From the NCBI RefSeq assembly GCF_017569925.1, contig NZ_CP050854.1, positions 4,650,001 through 4,714,000 of the forward strand: a stretch of DNA of 64,000 nucleotides, read 5' to 3'. The notes beneath the pieces are model-generated. The model searched no databases. It worked only from the letters and a program-made list of their open reading frames with translations, and was not told the origin of the DNA. A program made the position numbers and the translations under genes. Below are positions 38,172 to 46,126 of this stretch, in pieces. Source of the DNA: Brenneria izadpanahii (GTDB taxonomy: Bacteria; Pseudomonadota; Gammaproteobacteria; Enterobacterales; Enterobacteriaceae). The number at the start of each line of letters is the position of its first letter. Positions within the stretch are counted from its first letter, which is position 1.

Positions 38172-39871
38172 GGGATAACTCCTTTGGGAAGATAGCGGCC
38201 TAGACCGCTTAGCAACAACATAACCAGCGCCACCAGCGCCACCACCATCACTGAAACGGCGGAGGCCAGCACCTTGTTGCCGCTTTCATCCAGATTGAAA
38301 ATGACGACGCCGAGCGTTTCGCTGCCGGCGCTCCACAGCAGGGCCGAGACGGTCAATTCGTTGACCGCGGTCAGAAACACCAGCAGCGCGCCGGCGAAGG
38401 CCGCCGGCGCCAGCAGCGGCAGGACGATATGGCGCAGCCGCTGCGAAAAACCGGCTCCCGCCAGGCTGGCCGCCTCTTCCATCGCCGGATCCAGTTGCAG
38501 CATACCGCTGTGAACCGGCTTGAGGCACACCGTGAGAAAGCGCGCCAAATACGCCAGAAAAATGATCGTCAGCGTGCCGTACAGCGTGATATTCACGATG
38601 GGGAGCGGCCGGGCGAACAGCAGAATAAACGCAATCGCCAGCACCACGCCGGGCAAGGTATAGGGAATATCGATCGCGTTATGCAGCCAGCGCAGCGGCC
38701 GGCTGGGGTAACGCACCAGCAGATAGGCGAGCGGCAGGCTCAAGATCATCAGCACCCCGGCGGCTGAAACTGACAACAGCAAACTGTTGGTCAGCGCGCG
38801 CCAGGTGGCGCTCTGCCCTTCCAGCATGGTGCCGTAAGCGGCGAAGGTCAGCGTCTCGCCGTTCAGCGGCACGCCCAGAGTCGGCACCAGCGAGGTGGCG
38901 ATTAACGCCAGCAGGGGCGCGGCCAGGATCATAAACAGCACGCTGCCCAGTATCAGCTCCGTCGGCCAACGCCAGGCGCCGAGCCGAAACGCCAGCGCGT
39001 GGCCGGCCATGCCGATAAGCGGCAATGCATGCCGCCGCTGCAATCGCCCCTGCAATATGACGATGCCGACCGCTAACACCCCCATCAGTACCGACAGCGC
39101 CGCGACCTGATTGATCATGGAAGGGCCGAAGCCAGCCATCGTCTGGTAGATCTGCGTTGGCAGCACAAAGTAGGAAATGGGAATGCCCAGCATGGCGGGA
39201 ATACCGAAGTTGCCCAGCGCCGAGACGAAGGCGATGGCGCCGCCCGCCCACAGCGAAGTACGGCACAGCGGCAGGACGATATCGCAAAACACCCGCCACA
39301 AAGAAGCGCCGTTCAGCCGCGCGGCTTCGATTTGCTCTTTGGGCAGGCAGAGCAACTGGGTGCGCAGCGCCAGAAACACCAGCGGCGCATGCTGGATGCC
39401 CAGCAACAGGGCGATGCCTTCAGCGGAATAAAGCGGATTGGGACTGCCGAAAGTGGGCGCCATGCCCAAGCTGTTCAGCAAAATGCTGCTGGGGCCGAAC
39501 AGTTGCAGCCAGCTCAGCGCCGTGACCTGCGGCGGGATCATCATCGGCAGCATAAACAGAAAGATCCAAATCTGCTTGGCGCGAATATCGGTCAGCGCCA
39601 GACAGAAGGCAAAAAGGCAGCCTAACAACAGAGAGAGCAACGTCCCCACGCCGCTGGTATATAAACTGTTGTACAGCGCGACCCAGGTGGATTGGCTGGA
39701 CAGCACCCGCCACAGGCTGCTGTTCCCTCCCTGGTGCCAGTCGAACAGCGCCGAGATCAACAAACGCATGCTGGGCAGCAGGCTAAGCAGCGTAACCAGG
39801 CCGAGCAACAGCCAGAGCAACCCCCTGGGAGGGTTGCCGCTGGAAGGATAACGCATTGTAACGCCACTCAT
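38159..39871 (-). CDS. ABC importer permease, fused double-domain
   Basis: A 570-residue inner-membrane protein with two sets of about six hydrophobic spans and an EAA loop in each half (EAARLNGASLWRVFCDIVLP and EEAASLAGAGFSQRLRHIVL). Same architecture as the permease at 30410-32065 but clearly diverged. It lies 3 bp after the binding-protein gene, so the transporter is made from one message. Confidence 0.92.
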   Translation of the reverse strand: MSGVTMRYPSSGNPPRGLLWLLLGLVTLLSLLPSMRLLISALFDWHQGGNSSLWRVLSSQSTWVALYNSLYTSGVGTLLSLLLGCLFAFCLALTDIRAKQIWIFLFMLPMMIPPQVTALSWLQLFGPSSILLNSLGMAPTFGSPNPLYSAEGIALLLGIQHAPLVFLALRTQLLCLPKEQIEAARLNGASLWRVFCDIVLPLCRTSLWAGGAIAFVSALGNFGIPAMLGIPISYFVLPTQIYQTMAGFGPSMINQVAALSVLMGVLAVGIVILQGRLQRRHALPLIGMAGHALAFRLGAWRWPTELILGSVLFMILAAPLLALIATSLVPTLGVPLNGETLTFAAYGTMLEGQSATWRALTNSLLLSVSAAGVLMILSLPLAYLLVRYPSRPLRWLHNAIDIPYTLPGVVLAIAFILLFARPLPIVNITLYGTLTIIFLAYLARFLTVCLKPVHSGMLQLDPAMEEAASLAGAGFSQRLRHIVLPLLAPAAFAGALLVFLTAVNELTVSALLWSAGSETLGVVIFNLDESGNKVLASAVSVMVVALVALVMLLLSGLGRYLPKGVIPWQS

Positions 39872-39874
39872 CGC

Positions 39875-40852
39875 TTAGTGGCTTCCGAACAGTTGGCTAA
39901 AGCGTTGTTTGTTCTGCTCGGCTTCGGCCAATGCTTTACCGGCGTCAAACGCCATCAGCTTGATTTGATCGCGCGGCGGGAAACCTTCCGGTACGGGCAG
40001 ATCGGCGCGCGCCGGCAGATAGCCCTGCTTCAGCACCAGTTGCTGTCCCTGCTCCGACAGCACGAAATCGATAAAGGCTTTGGCGGCGTCGGGGCTTTTG
40101 GCTTTCTTCAGCATTGCGACCGGCTCGGTCACGATGCTTACGCCCTCCTGCGGAAACAGAAACTCAATCGGCGCGCCTTTGGCCTTTTCCCGGATCGCCA
40201 TGAAGTCCACCAGTACGCCGTAGGCTTTGCCGCCGGATGAAATAGCGCTCAGCACCGCGCCATTACCGCCCTGGGGCATGGCGCCGTTCTCTTTCAGCTT
40301 CTGGTAATAGTCCCAGCCAAGCTGCGGATTATTCGTCAGCGTCGCCAGATGAATAAGCGCGGCGCCGGAATAGAGCGGACTGGGCATGGTGGTCATGTTT
40401 TTCAGTTCGGGCTTGAGCAGATCCTGCCATGAAGCGGGTTTCACCGGCGCCTGACGATGATAGGCGATCCCGGTGGTGATCAGTTTGGTGCCGTAATAAT
40501 AGCCCTCCGCATCATAGAGCGAGGGGTCGTAGCGGGTCGCTTCCGGCGATTTGTACGGCGCCAGCAGATCCTGTTGTCTGAGCGACTCCATCGTCACGCT
40601 GTCGGAGATCAACAGCACGTCCGGGGCCGCGCCGCCGGCGGCCAGCTCGGCCTGCAGGCGCGCGGTGAGTTTGGTGGTTCCATCGCGGATCCAGTTCACT
40701 TTGATGTCGGGATGCGCCTGCTCAAAAGCGTTGACGGTCATCTGGGCATCTTCATTAGGCTGGCTGGTGTAAAGCATTAGTGTGGTTTCCGCTATCGCGG
40801 ACGAGCTAAGCGTCGCCAGCGGCAAAGCGGCAAAGATTATTTTTTTATACAT
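39875..40852 (-). CDS. Periplasmic binding protein for the ABC-MBL-phosphatase operon
   Basis: A 325-residue periplasmic protein with a 21-residue signal peptide (ending SAIA) and the SfuA/AfuA/PhnS-type fold: TTLMLYTSQPNEDAQMTVNA, PDVLLISDSVTMESL, PASWQDLLKPELKN and a C-terminal DFVLSEQGQQLVLKQGYLPA. First gene of a five-gene operon read leftwards. AfuA homologues bind hexose phosphates and PhnS-type ones bind aminoethylphosphonate; the downstream phosphatase favours an organophosphate ligand over iron. Confidence 0.88.
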   Translation of the reverse strand: MYKKIIFAALPLATLSSSAIAETTLMLYTSQPNEDAQMTVNAFEQAHPDIKVNWIRDGTTKLTARLQAELAAGGAAPDVLLISDSVTMESLRQQDLLAPYKSPEATRYDPSLYDAEGYYYGTKLITTGIAYHRQAPVKPASWQDLLKPELKNMTTMPSPLYSGAALIHLATLTNNPQLGWDYYQKLKENGAMPQGGNGAVLSAISSGGKAYGVLVDFMAIREKAKGAPIEFLFPQEGVSIVTEPVAMLKKAKSPDAAKAFIDFVLSEQGQQLVLKQGYLPARADLPVPEGFPPRDQIKLMAFDAGKALAEAEQNKQRFSQLFGSH

Positions 40853-40938
40853 ATTGACTATCCCCTGGTTTTCGTTGTGATGATTAAAACAGGGAAATCT
40901 GACAAAAATATGACCAGCTAATTTCGTAGTAATAGCTT

Positions 40939-40958
40939 AATACTTTCGATGTAGTATT
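40939..40958. promoter_or_regulatory. Candidate operator for the DeoR-type regulator
   Basis: AATACT and AGTATT form a perfect 6-bp inverted repeat with an 8-nt spacer in the 135-bp divergent gap, 30 bp before the regulator start. It could control both directions; binding is inferred. Confidence 0.35.
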
Positions 40959-40987
40959 CCGCAGGGTATCAGTACAGGGAGAGAGAA

Positions 40988-41758
40988 ATGACACCGGAAG
41001 CACGCCGCCGCGCAATCGCCATGATGGTGACCGAACAGGGAGCGCAAAGTATCGAGCAATTGGCCGAGCATTTCGGCGTGTCGCTGCAAACCGTGCGCAG
41101 CGATGTACGGGAACTGACCGAGCAGGGTCTGTTGCTGCGCCGGCACGGTCTGGTGGCGCCTTTCGCGCGGGAGAATATCGGCTATCAGCAACGGGAAATC
41201 GTCAATGTCGAGGGCAAACGCTGGATTGGAGAACGCGTCGCCGCGCTGCTTGGCGAATATCCAAGCTGTTTCCTGGGGACGGGCACCACCGTTGAGATGG
41301 CGGCTCGCGCCCTGCCCCCCGATACCCGATTGACCATATTCACCAATAACCTGCATGCGGCGCAATCGCTCAGCCAACTGCCCTACTGTGAACTAACCGT
41401 AGCCGGCGGACGGATGCGAAAACGGGATCTGGATATCATCGGCGGCGATGCGTTGGCGTTTTTCAGCCGCTATCGGGTGGCGATAGGCGTGGTGTCGGTA
41501 GGGGGAATCGGGGAAGCGGGAGAGCTCTACGATTTCAACGATGACGAAGTGATGGCGCGCCATGCGCTGCTGGCCGGCGCCGCGCTGAAGGTGCTGGTGG
41601 CGGACAGCACCAAGTTTGGCCGTTCGGCCCTTTGTCAAAACGGCACCATGGCCGATTTTCACTACGTGGTCAGCGATCGACCGCCCTCCAGACAGCAGCG
41701 GGAAATTTTGCAGAACGCGCCGACGCGCTGGCTGTGCCGGGAAAAAATTGAGGCATGA
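40988..41758 (+). CDS. DeoR/GlpR-family regulator, divergent from the ABC operon
   Basis: A 256-residue DeoR-type regulator: N-terminal HTH (SIEQLAEHFGVSLQTVRSDVRELTEQGLLLRRHG) and a C-terminal phosphosugar-sensing domain with LGTGTTVEMAA, TIFTNNLHAA, GIGEAGELYDFNDDEV and LVADSTKFGR. Such proteins are normally relieved by phosphorylated sugars, which supports an organophosphate substrate for the divergent transporter. GAGAGAG precedes the ATG. It converges on the next ATPase gene with 21 bp between stops. Confidence 0.92.
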   Translation: MTPEARRRAIAMMVTEQGAQSIEQLAEHFGVSLQTVRSDVRELTEQGLLLRRHGLVAPFARENIGYQQREIVNVEGKRWIGERVAALLGEYPSCFLGTGTTVEMAARALPPDTRLTIFTNNLHAAQSLSQLPYCELTVAGGRMRKRDLDIIGGDALAFFSRYRVAIGVVSVGGIGEAGELYDFNDDEVMARHALLAGAALKVLVADSTKFGRSALCQNGTMADFHYVVSDRPPSRQQREILQNAPTRWLCREKIEA

Positions 41759-41779
41759 CGGGGTTTCGGCGCGAAAAAA

Positions 41780-42853
41780 CTACAGACGCCGCCCGGTGCT
41801 CTTATCGAAAACGGCGACGCCCCGCGATTCAAACCATAAGGTAATAACCTCATCCGGCTGCGCCTCATGGCTGCGGAATGCCAGCGTGAAATCCTCGCCC
41901 CGGCACCACGCCAGCGTGTCCGCCCCCATGGGTTCAATCAGTTCGACGGTCAGATTCGGCAAACAGCCGTCCGTACCCGGCTTTGACAAAAGCATCTCCG
42001 GGCGGATCCCCAATACCAGCGGCTGACTCTCTTGCGGCATCTGCTGGAAGGGATAATTTTCGAGCGAAACCAACCGGGAGCCGCAGGCAAACGCGGGACG
42101 GCCGTCGCTCAGGGTAAAGCGGCCCGACAGGAAATTCATCTTCGGCGATCCGACGAATCCGGCGACGAACAGGTTCGCCGGACGGTGATATATTTCAGCC
42201 GGCGTGCCGATTTGTTGAATAACCTGCTCTTTCATTACCGCGATACGATCGGCCAGCGTCAACGCTTCTATCTGATCGTGGGTGACATAAATCATCGTCG
42301 TTCCCAGCTGTTTATGCAGCCGTTTGATTTCCAGCCGCAGCTCATTACGCAACTGGGCGTCAAGGTTGGAGAGCGGCTCGTCGAACAGGTAGACATTGGC
42401 GTGGCGGACCAGCGCCCGGCCGATCGCCACGCGCTGGCGTTGCCCGCCGGAAAGCTGCTCCGGCCGGCGATCGAGCAGATCGGTAATTTGCAATGTTGCG
42501 GCGGCTTCGGCCACCCGCGCCGCGATCTCCTTGCGCGCCACCTTCGCCAGCTCCAGACCGAGCGACATGTTCTGTCTGACGGTCATGCGCGGATAAAGCG
42601 CGTAAGACTGAAACACCATGGCGATGTTGCGATCGCGCGGCTCTTCCCAGGTGACATTGCGATCGCCAATCCACACCTCGCCGGACTTAACATCGGTCAG
42701 GCCGGCGGTGGCGTTAAGCAACGTAGACTTACCGCACCCGGAAGGGCCGAGCAGCACCAGGAATTCGCCGTCGTTAATCTCCAGGCTCAGATCGCGGATG
42801 ATATCCTGAGAACCATAGGTGACCGTAAGATTTCTGAAAGAAAGCGATGCCAT
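41780..42853 (-). CDS. Carbohydrate ABC importer ATPase (UgpC/MalK/MsmK-like)
   Basis: A 357-residue ATPase: Walker A GPSGCGKST, Q-loop MVFQSYALYPRM, signature LSGGQRQRVAIGRA, Walker B YLFDEPLSNLDAQLR, switch His in IYVTHDQIEA, then a MalK-type C-terminal domain (about residues 235-357). AAAGGATA precedes the ATG at 42853, 2 bp after the permease stop; a longer in-frame start is unsupported. It energises the two downstream-encoded permeases of the same operon. Confidence 0.93.
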   Translation of the reverse strand: MASLSFRNLTVTYGSQDIIRDLSLEINDGEFLVLLGPSGCGKSTLLNATAGLTDVKSGEVWIGDRNVTWEEPRDRNIAMVFQSYALYPRMTVRQNMSLGLELAKVARKEIAARVAEAAATLQITDLLDRRPEQLSGGQRQRVAIGRALVRHANVYLFDEPLSNLDAQLRNELRLEIKRLHKQLGTTMIYVTHDQIEALTLADRIAVMKEQVIQQIGTPAEIYHRPANLFVAGFVGSPKMNFLSGRFTLSDGRPAFACGSRLVSLENYPFQQMPQESQPLVLGIRPEMLLSKPGTDGCLPNLTVELIEPMGADTLAWCRGEDFTLAFRSHEAQPDEVITLWFESRGVAVFDKSTGRRL

Positions 42854-42855
42854 GT

Positions 42856-43743
42856 TTATCCTTTTACCGAGCCGGATGCGATGCCGCGAACCAACCAACG
42901 GCCGCAAACCAGATAGAGAACCAATGGCACCAGCGCGGTTAATAGCGTGGCCGCCATATTCACGTTGTACGCCTGCCCGCCTTCCGCGCTATTGACGATG
43001 TTATTAAGCTGCACGGTCATGGGGTAGTTGTCGCGCCCGGCGAATGTTAAGCCAAACAAAAAGTCATTCCAGATCCCGGTCGCCTGCAGCAGCGTCGCCA
43101 CCACCAGCATAGGCGCCGACATGGGTAGAATAATCCGCCGGTAGATGGTCACGATGCCCCCGCCGTCAACCCGTGCGGCATTAAACAGCTCCACCGGCAG
43201 TGAAGCATAAAAGTTACGGAATAGAAGCGTGACGATGGGTAAGCCAAAGATGACATGCACGATCACGACGCTGGCGAGCGAGTTGTAAATGCCGCTGTAG
43301 GAAAAGACCCTGACCAGCGGATATAAAAACACCTGATAAGGGATAAAGGCGCCGGCGAGCAGCACCGCGAAAAAAAGCTCCGACCAGCGATAGCGCCAGA
43401 AGGTCAGCGTATAGCCGATCCAGGAACCCGCCAGCACCGAGAAGAATACCGATGGCGCCAGTATTTTTATCGAATTGATAAAACCGCCCTGTATGCCGTT
43501 GCAGGTCAAACCGGTACAGGCGCTCGACCAGGCGGCGCGCCAGGCGTCGAAAGAGGGCTGTAACGGCGGTATCAGCAGGCTGCCGGGCCTGATTTCATCC
43601 AGCGGTTTCAGCGAGGTGTTGATCATCACCAATACCGGCAACAGAAAAAACAGCGCGGAAACCGCTAAAAACAGATAGATGCCGATGCGCGCCGTGGAAC
43701 GCTTTTTCGGCCGGCCGGCGTAAACAGGGAGGCGAACAGTCAT
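42856..43743 (-). CDS. Carbohydrate ABC importer permease, MalG type
   Basis: A 295-residue inner-membrane permease with about six spans and the EAA-like loop ELFNAARVDGGGIVTIYRRI near residue 200. The start at 43743 overlaps the preceding stop as TAATG, which fixes it; an upstream start adds twelve residues inside the neighbouring gene. Second permease of a binding protein - permease - permease - ATPase operon. Confidence 0.92.
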   Translation of the reverse strand: MTVRLPVYAGRPKKRSTARIGIYLFLAVSALFFLLPVLVMINTSLKPLDEIRPGSLLIPPLQPSFDAWRAAWSSACTGLTCNGIQGGFINSIKILAPSVFFSVLAGSWIGYTLTFWRYRWSELFFAVLLAGAFIPYQVFLYPLVRVFSYSGIYNSLASVVIVHVIFGLPIVTLLFRNFYASLPVELFNAARVDGGGIVTIYRRIILPMSAPMLVVATLLQATGIWNDFLFGLTFAGRDNYPMTVQLNNIVNSAEGGQAYNVNMAATLLTALVPLVLYLVCGRWLVRGIASGSVKG

Positions 43744-44624
43744 TATCGTTTTCTTTTGAAGGCGCGCAGATAGATCCACGGCGAGAGAACCACGATCGCC
43801 ATAATCAGCAGCATGGTGGCGGCGGCCATGGCTCTGCCGACATTGGCGCGCTCGAACAGATTATCCATAATAAAGGTCGCCGGCACATCGGTGGCGCCGC
43901 CCGGTCCGCCGTGGGTCATGGTTACCACCAGGTCATACAATTTAAACGTCGCGACCACCAGCAAAATCAGCGCGGTCGCCACCATCGGCTGGATCAGCGG
44001 CAGCACGATCCGGGTGTAATAACGCCATTTGGGTATGCCGTCGACCCGCGCCGCCTTCCACAAATCCTCATTGATCCCGCGGATACCCGCCAGAAGTATC
44101 ACCATCACCAACCCGGCGGATTGCCATACGCCGGCAAAGGCGATGGCGTAGATGGCCCAGTCAGACTGCACCAGCCAGTCAAAGCGAAAATCGCTAAATC
44201 CCCAATCGCGGACAATCTGTTGAATACCGAAATCCGGGTTAAACAGCCATTGCCATATCACGCCGGTCACCACGAACGACAAGGCGTGCGGCAGTAGAAA
44301 AATGGCGCGCAGCGCGCTCTCTCCGCGCACCTGTTGATCGATAAATACCGCCAGTAAAAATCCCAGCGCCAGACAGCCGATAATGTATACGGCGCCAAAC
44401 ATCGTCAGGTGGATAACCGATTGATAGAACTGATCGTTGGCGAACAGACGCCGGTATTGCAGCAGGCCGACGAAATCATCCGTCGGCAGCAGCCGCGAAT
44501 TGGTCATCGACAGGCGCACGGTCCAGAGTATCGAGCCGATATAAGCGACAAGCACCACGATGAGCATCGGCGACAACGCCAATACCAGGGAAAACTGCTT
44601 ACGCCATGTCCGCCGCCGATCCAT
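43743..44624 (-). CDS. Carbohydrate ABC importer permease, MalF type
   Basis: A 293-residue inner-membrane permease with six spans and the EAA loop DLWKAARVDGIPKWRYYTRI near residue 190. It begins with a basic cytoplasmic tail (MDRRRTWRKQ) before the first span. It lies 5 bp after the binding-protein gene and pairs with the following MalG-type protein. Confidence 0.92.
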   Translation of the reverse strand: MDRRRTWRKQFSLVLALSPMLIVVLVAYIGSILWTVRLSMTNSRLLPTDDFVGLLQYRRLFANDQFYQSVIHLTMFGAVYIIGCLALGFLLAVFIDQQVRGESALRAIFLLPHALSFVVTGVIWQWLFNPDFGIQQIVRDWGFSDFRFDWLVQSDWAIYAIAFAGVWQSAGLVMVILLAGIRGINEDLWKAARVDGIPKWRYYTRIVLPLIQPMVATALILLVVATFKLYDLVVTMTHGGPGGATDVPATFIMDNLFERANVGRAMAAATMLLIMAIVVLSPWIYLRAFKRKR

Positions 44625-44629
44625 ATTGC

Positions 44630-45865
44630 TTACTCTTCCTGAGCGATAATATCGGCAAAGCGCGCGATAAAGCGCTCGCTATCAATATTTCGATTCCAGA
44701 AACGGCTGACGTTGTCCTGTAATTCGCCCAACGTCTGCGGCGACAGCAATACCGGTACGCCGCCCAGCAGATTCCCCGGTTTTTGCAGTACGGCATGCGC
44801 CTTTTGCGCACAGATATCCAGCGATGATACATCGGCATCGGCGCGCGGCGGCAATGAGCCTTTTTGCGCGGCGAACGCGACCTGATTAACCGGATCGAAA
44901 GCCACATTAATCAAACGCTGCTGGGCCGCCTGTTGCGCTTTATCGGCGGTGCGGGGAAAGACGAAAACATCGCCGCTGAAAATGAACTCCGGGCCAAGCA
45001 GGTTGCATTCAAAATCTTTACCCACCTGTTTGCCGGCGGCGAAAAATTCCCCTTTGGCGAAGTCGGCCATAATCTCCATCGCGGCCTTTTTATGGATAAT
45101 CAGGGCGGTGGTATCGCTCCAGCTGCGGCCGGGGCTTCCGGCATCCACCAATTCATGCAGGGAATCAAATAGCGTCACCACGTCCGCGAACGCTTCGCCT
45201 TTTATGGCATCAATATCATGTTCTATATATATTTTCCGATAAAGATCTCCGCCGCCATAACTCGATAGCACGGCATTAAATAAATTCTGCTCATATATTG
45301 GCACGCCTGCGACAGCTAAAGGAATAACGCCGCGTTTTTTAAATTCCCGGCCGACCTCAACCAATTCAGACCAATTTTTTGGTATGCTCAGCCCGGCTTC
45401 CTGAAATAATTCATTATTGGTCCACAGCCAATTCTGGCCGTGTAGCCCCACGGGAACGGCATAAATATTATCATCGCGGCTAATTGACTGATAAACCGGT
45501 TCATAAAGCACTTTCTTCCAGTATTCTTTATCCACAACGCTCTGCAAATCCGTCAGGAGATCGGCTTCGATTAAATCATCGAATCGGCGTCCGATGGAAA
45601 ATTGCATCGCCATCGGCGGATTGCCGCCCACGATGCGATTAATCCCCAGCGTGCGGGCATTGCTGCCGCCGGCGATGGCGGTATCGACCCAATGCCCCCC
45701 GGCACGGTTATATGCTTCCGCATAGACGCGCACCGCGGCGGATTCGCTGGAGGAGGTCCATCCATGAATGACTTCCTCATTCGATTGCGCGGAAACGCCG
45801 CGAGCGGCCAATAAAAAGGATACGGCCAATATGCATAAAAGCGACTTATTTATTTCATTTATCAT
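44630..45865 (-). CDS. Sugar-binding protein of a carbohydrate ABC importer
   Basis: A 411-residue periplasmic protein of solute-binding family 1, with a signal peptide (about 26 residues, ending GVSA). Family signs are EVIHGWTSSSESAAVRVYAE, GGSNARTLGINRIVGGNPP, IYAVPVGLHGQNWLWTNNEL and a glucose/xyloside-binding-like C-terminal half. First gene of the operon, divergent from a GH3 beta-glucosidase (262-bp AT-rich gap), so its ligand is probably a beta-glucoside or related oligosaccharide. Confidence 0.9.
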   Translation of the reverse strand: MINEINKSLLCILAVSFLLAARGVSAQSNEEVIHGWTSSSESAAVRVYAEAYNRAGGHWVDTAIAGGSNARTLGINRIVGGNPPMAMQFSIGRRFDDLIEADLLTDLQSVVDKEYWKKVLYEPVYQSISRDDNIYAVPVGLHGQNWLWTNNELFQEAGLSIPKNWSELVEVGREFKKRGVIPLAVAGVPIYEQNLFNAVLSSYGGGDLYRKIYIEHDIDAIKGEAFADVVTLFDSLHELVDAGSPGRSWSDTTALIIHKKAAMEIMADFAKGEFFAAGKQVGKDFECNLLGPEFIFSGDVFVFPRTADKAQQAAQQRLINVAFDPVNQVAFAAQKGSLPPRADADVSSLDICAQKAHAVLQKPGNLLGGVPVLLSPQTLGELQDNVSRFWNRNIDSERFIARFADIIAQEE

Positions 45866-46126
45866 TATATTAAGTTTCTATGAATTAAGTTAATCCTCTG
45901 GAGTCGCAATCCTAACATAGGGGTTAGAAATTAAAATTCATATTTGGCATTAGGTTATATAATATAAGCAATAAGAAACCCGCTATAACCGACAAAAAAT
46001 AATGATACATTGAAAATTGTAGTTTTCATTTCAATACAATCTATTGATTGCCATAATTAACATGCGATCGTTAATTTTTATTTATATTTGATTTTCGGAT
46101 AAAAATATTTTCTGCGGATAAACACG

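Noticed and set aside
42032..42916. A 294-codon open frame opposite the sugar ABC ATPase
   Set aside because: Shadow of the ATPase gene; no motif, and the opposite strand has all ABC motifs in order.
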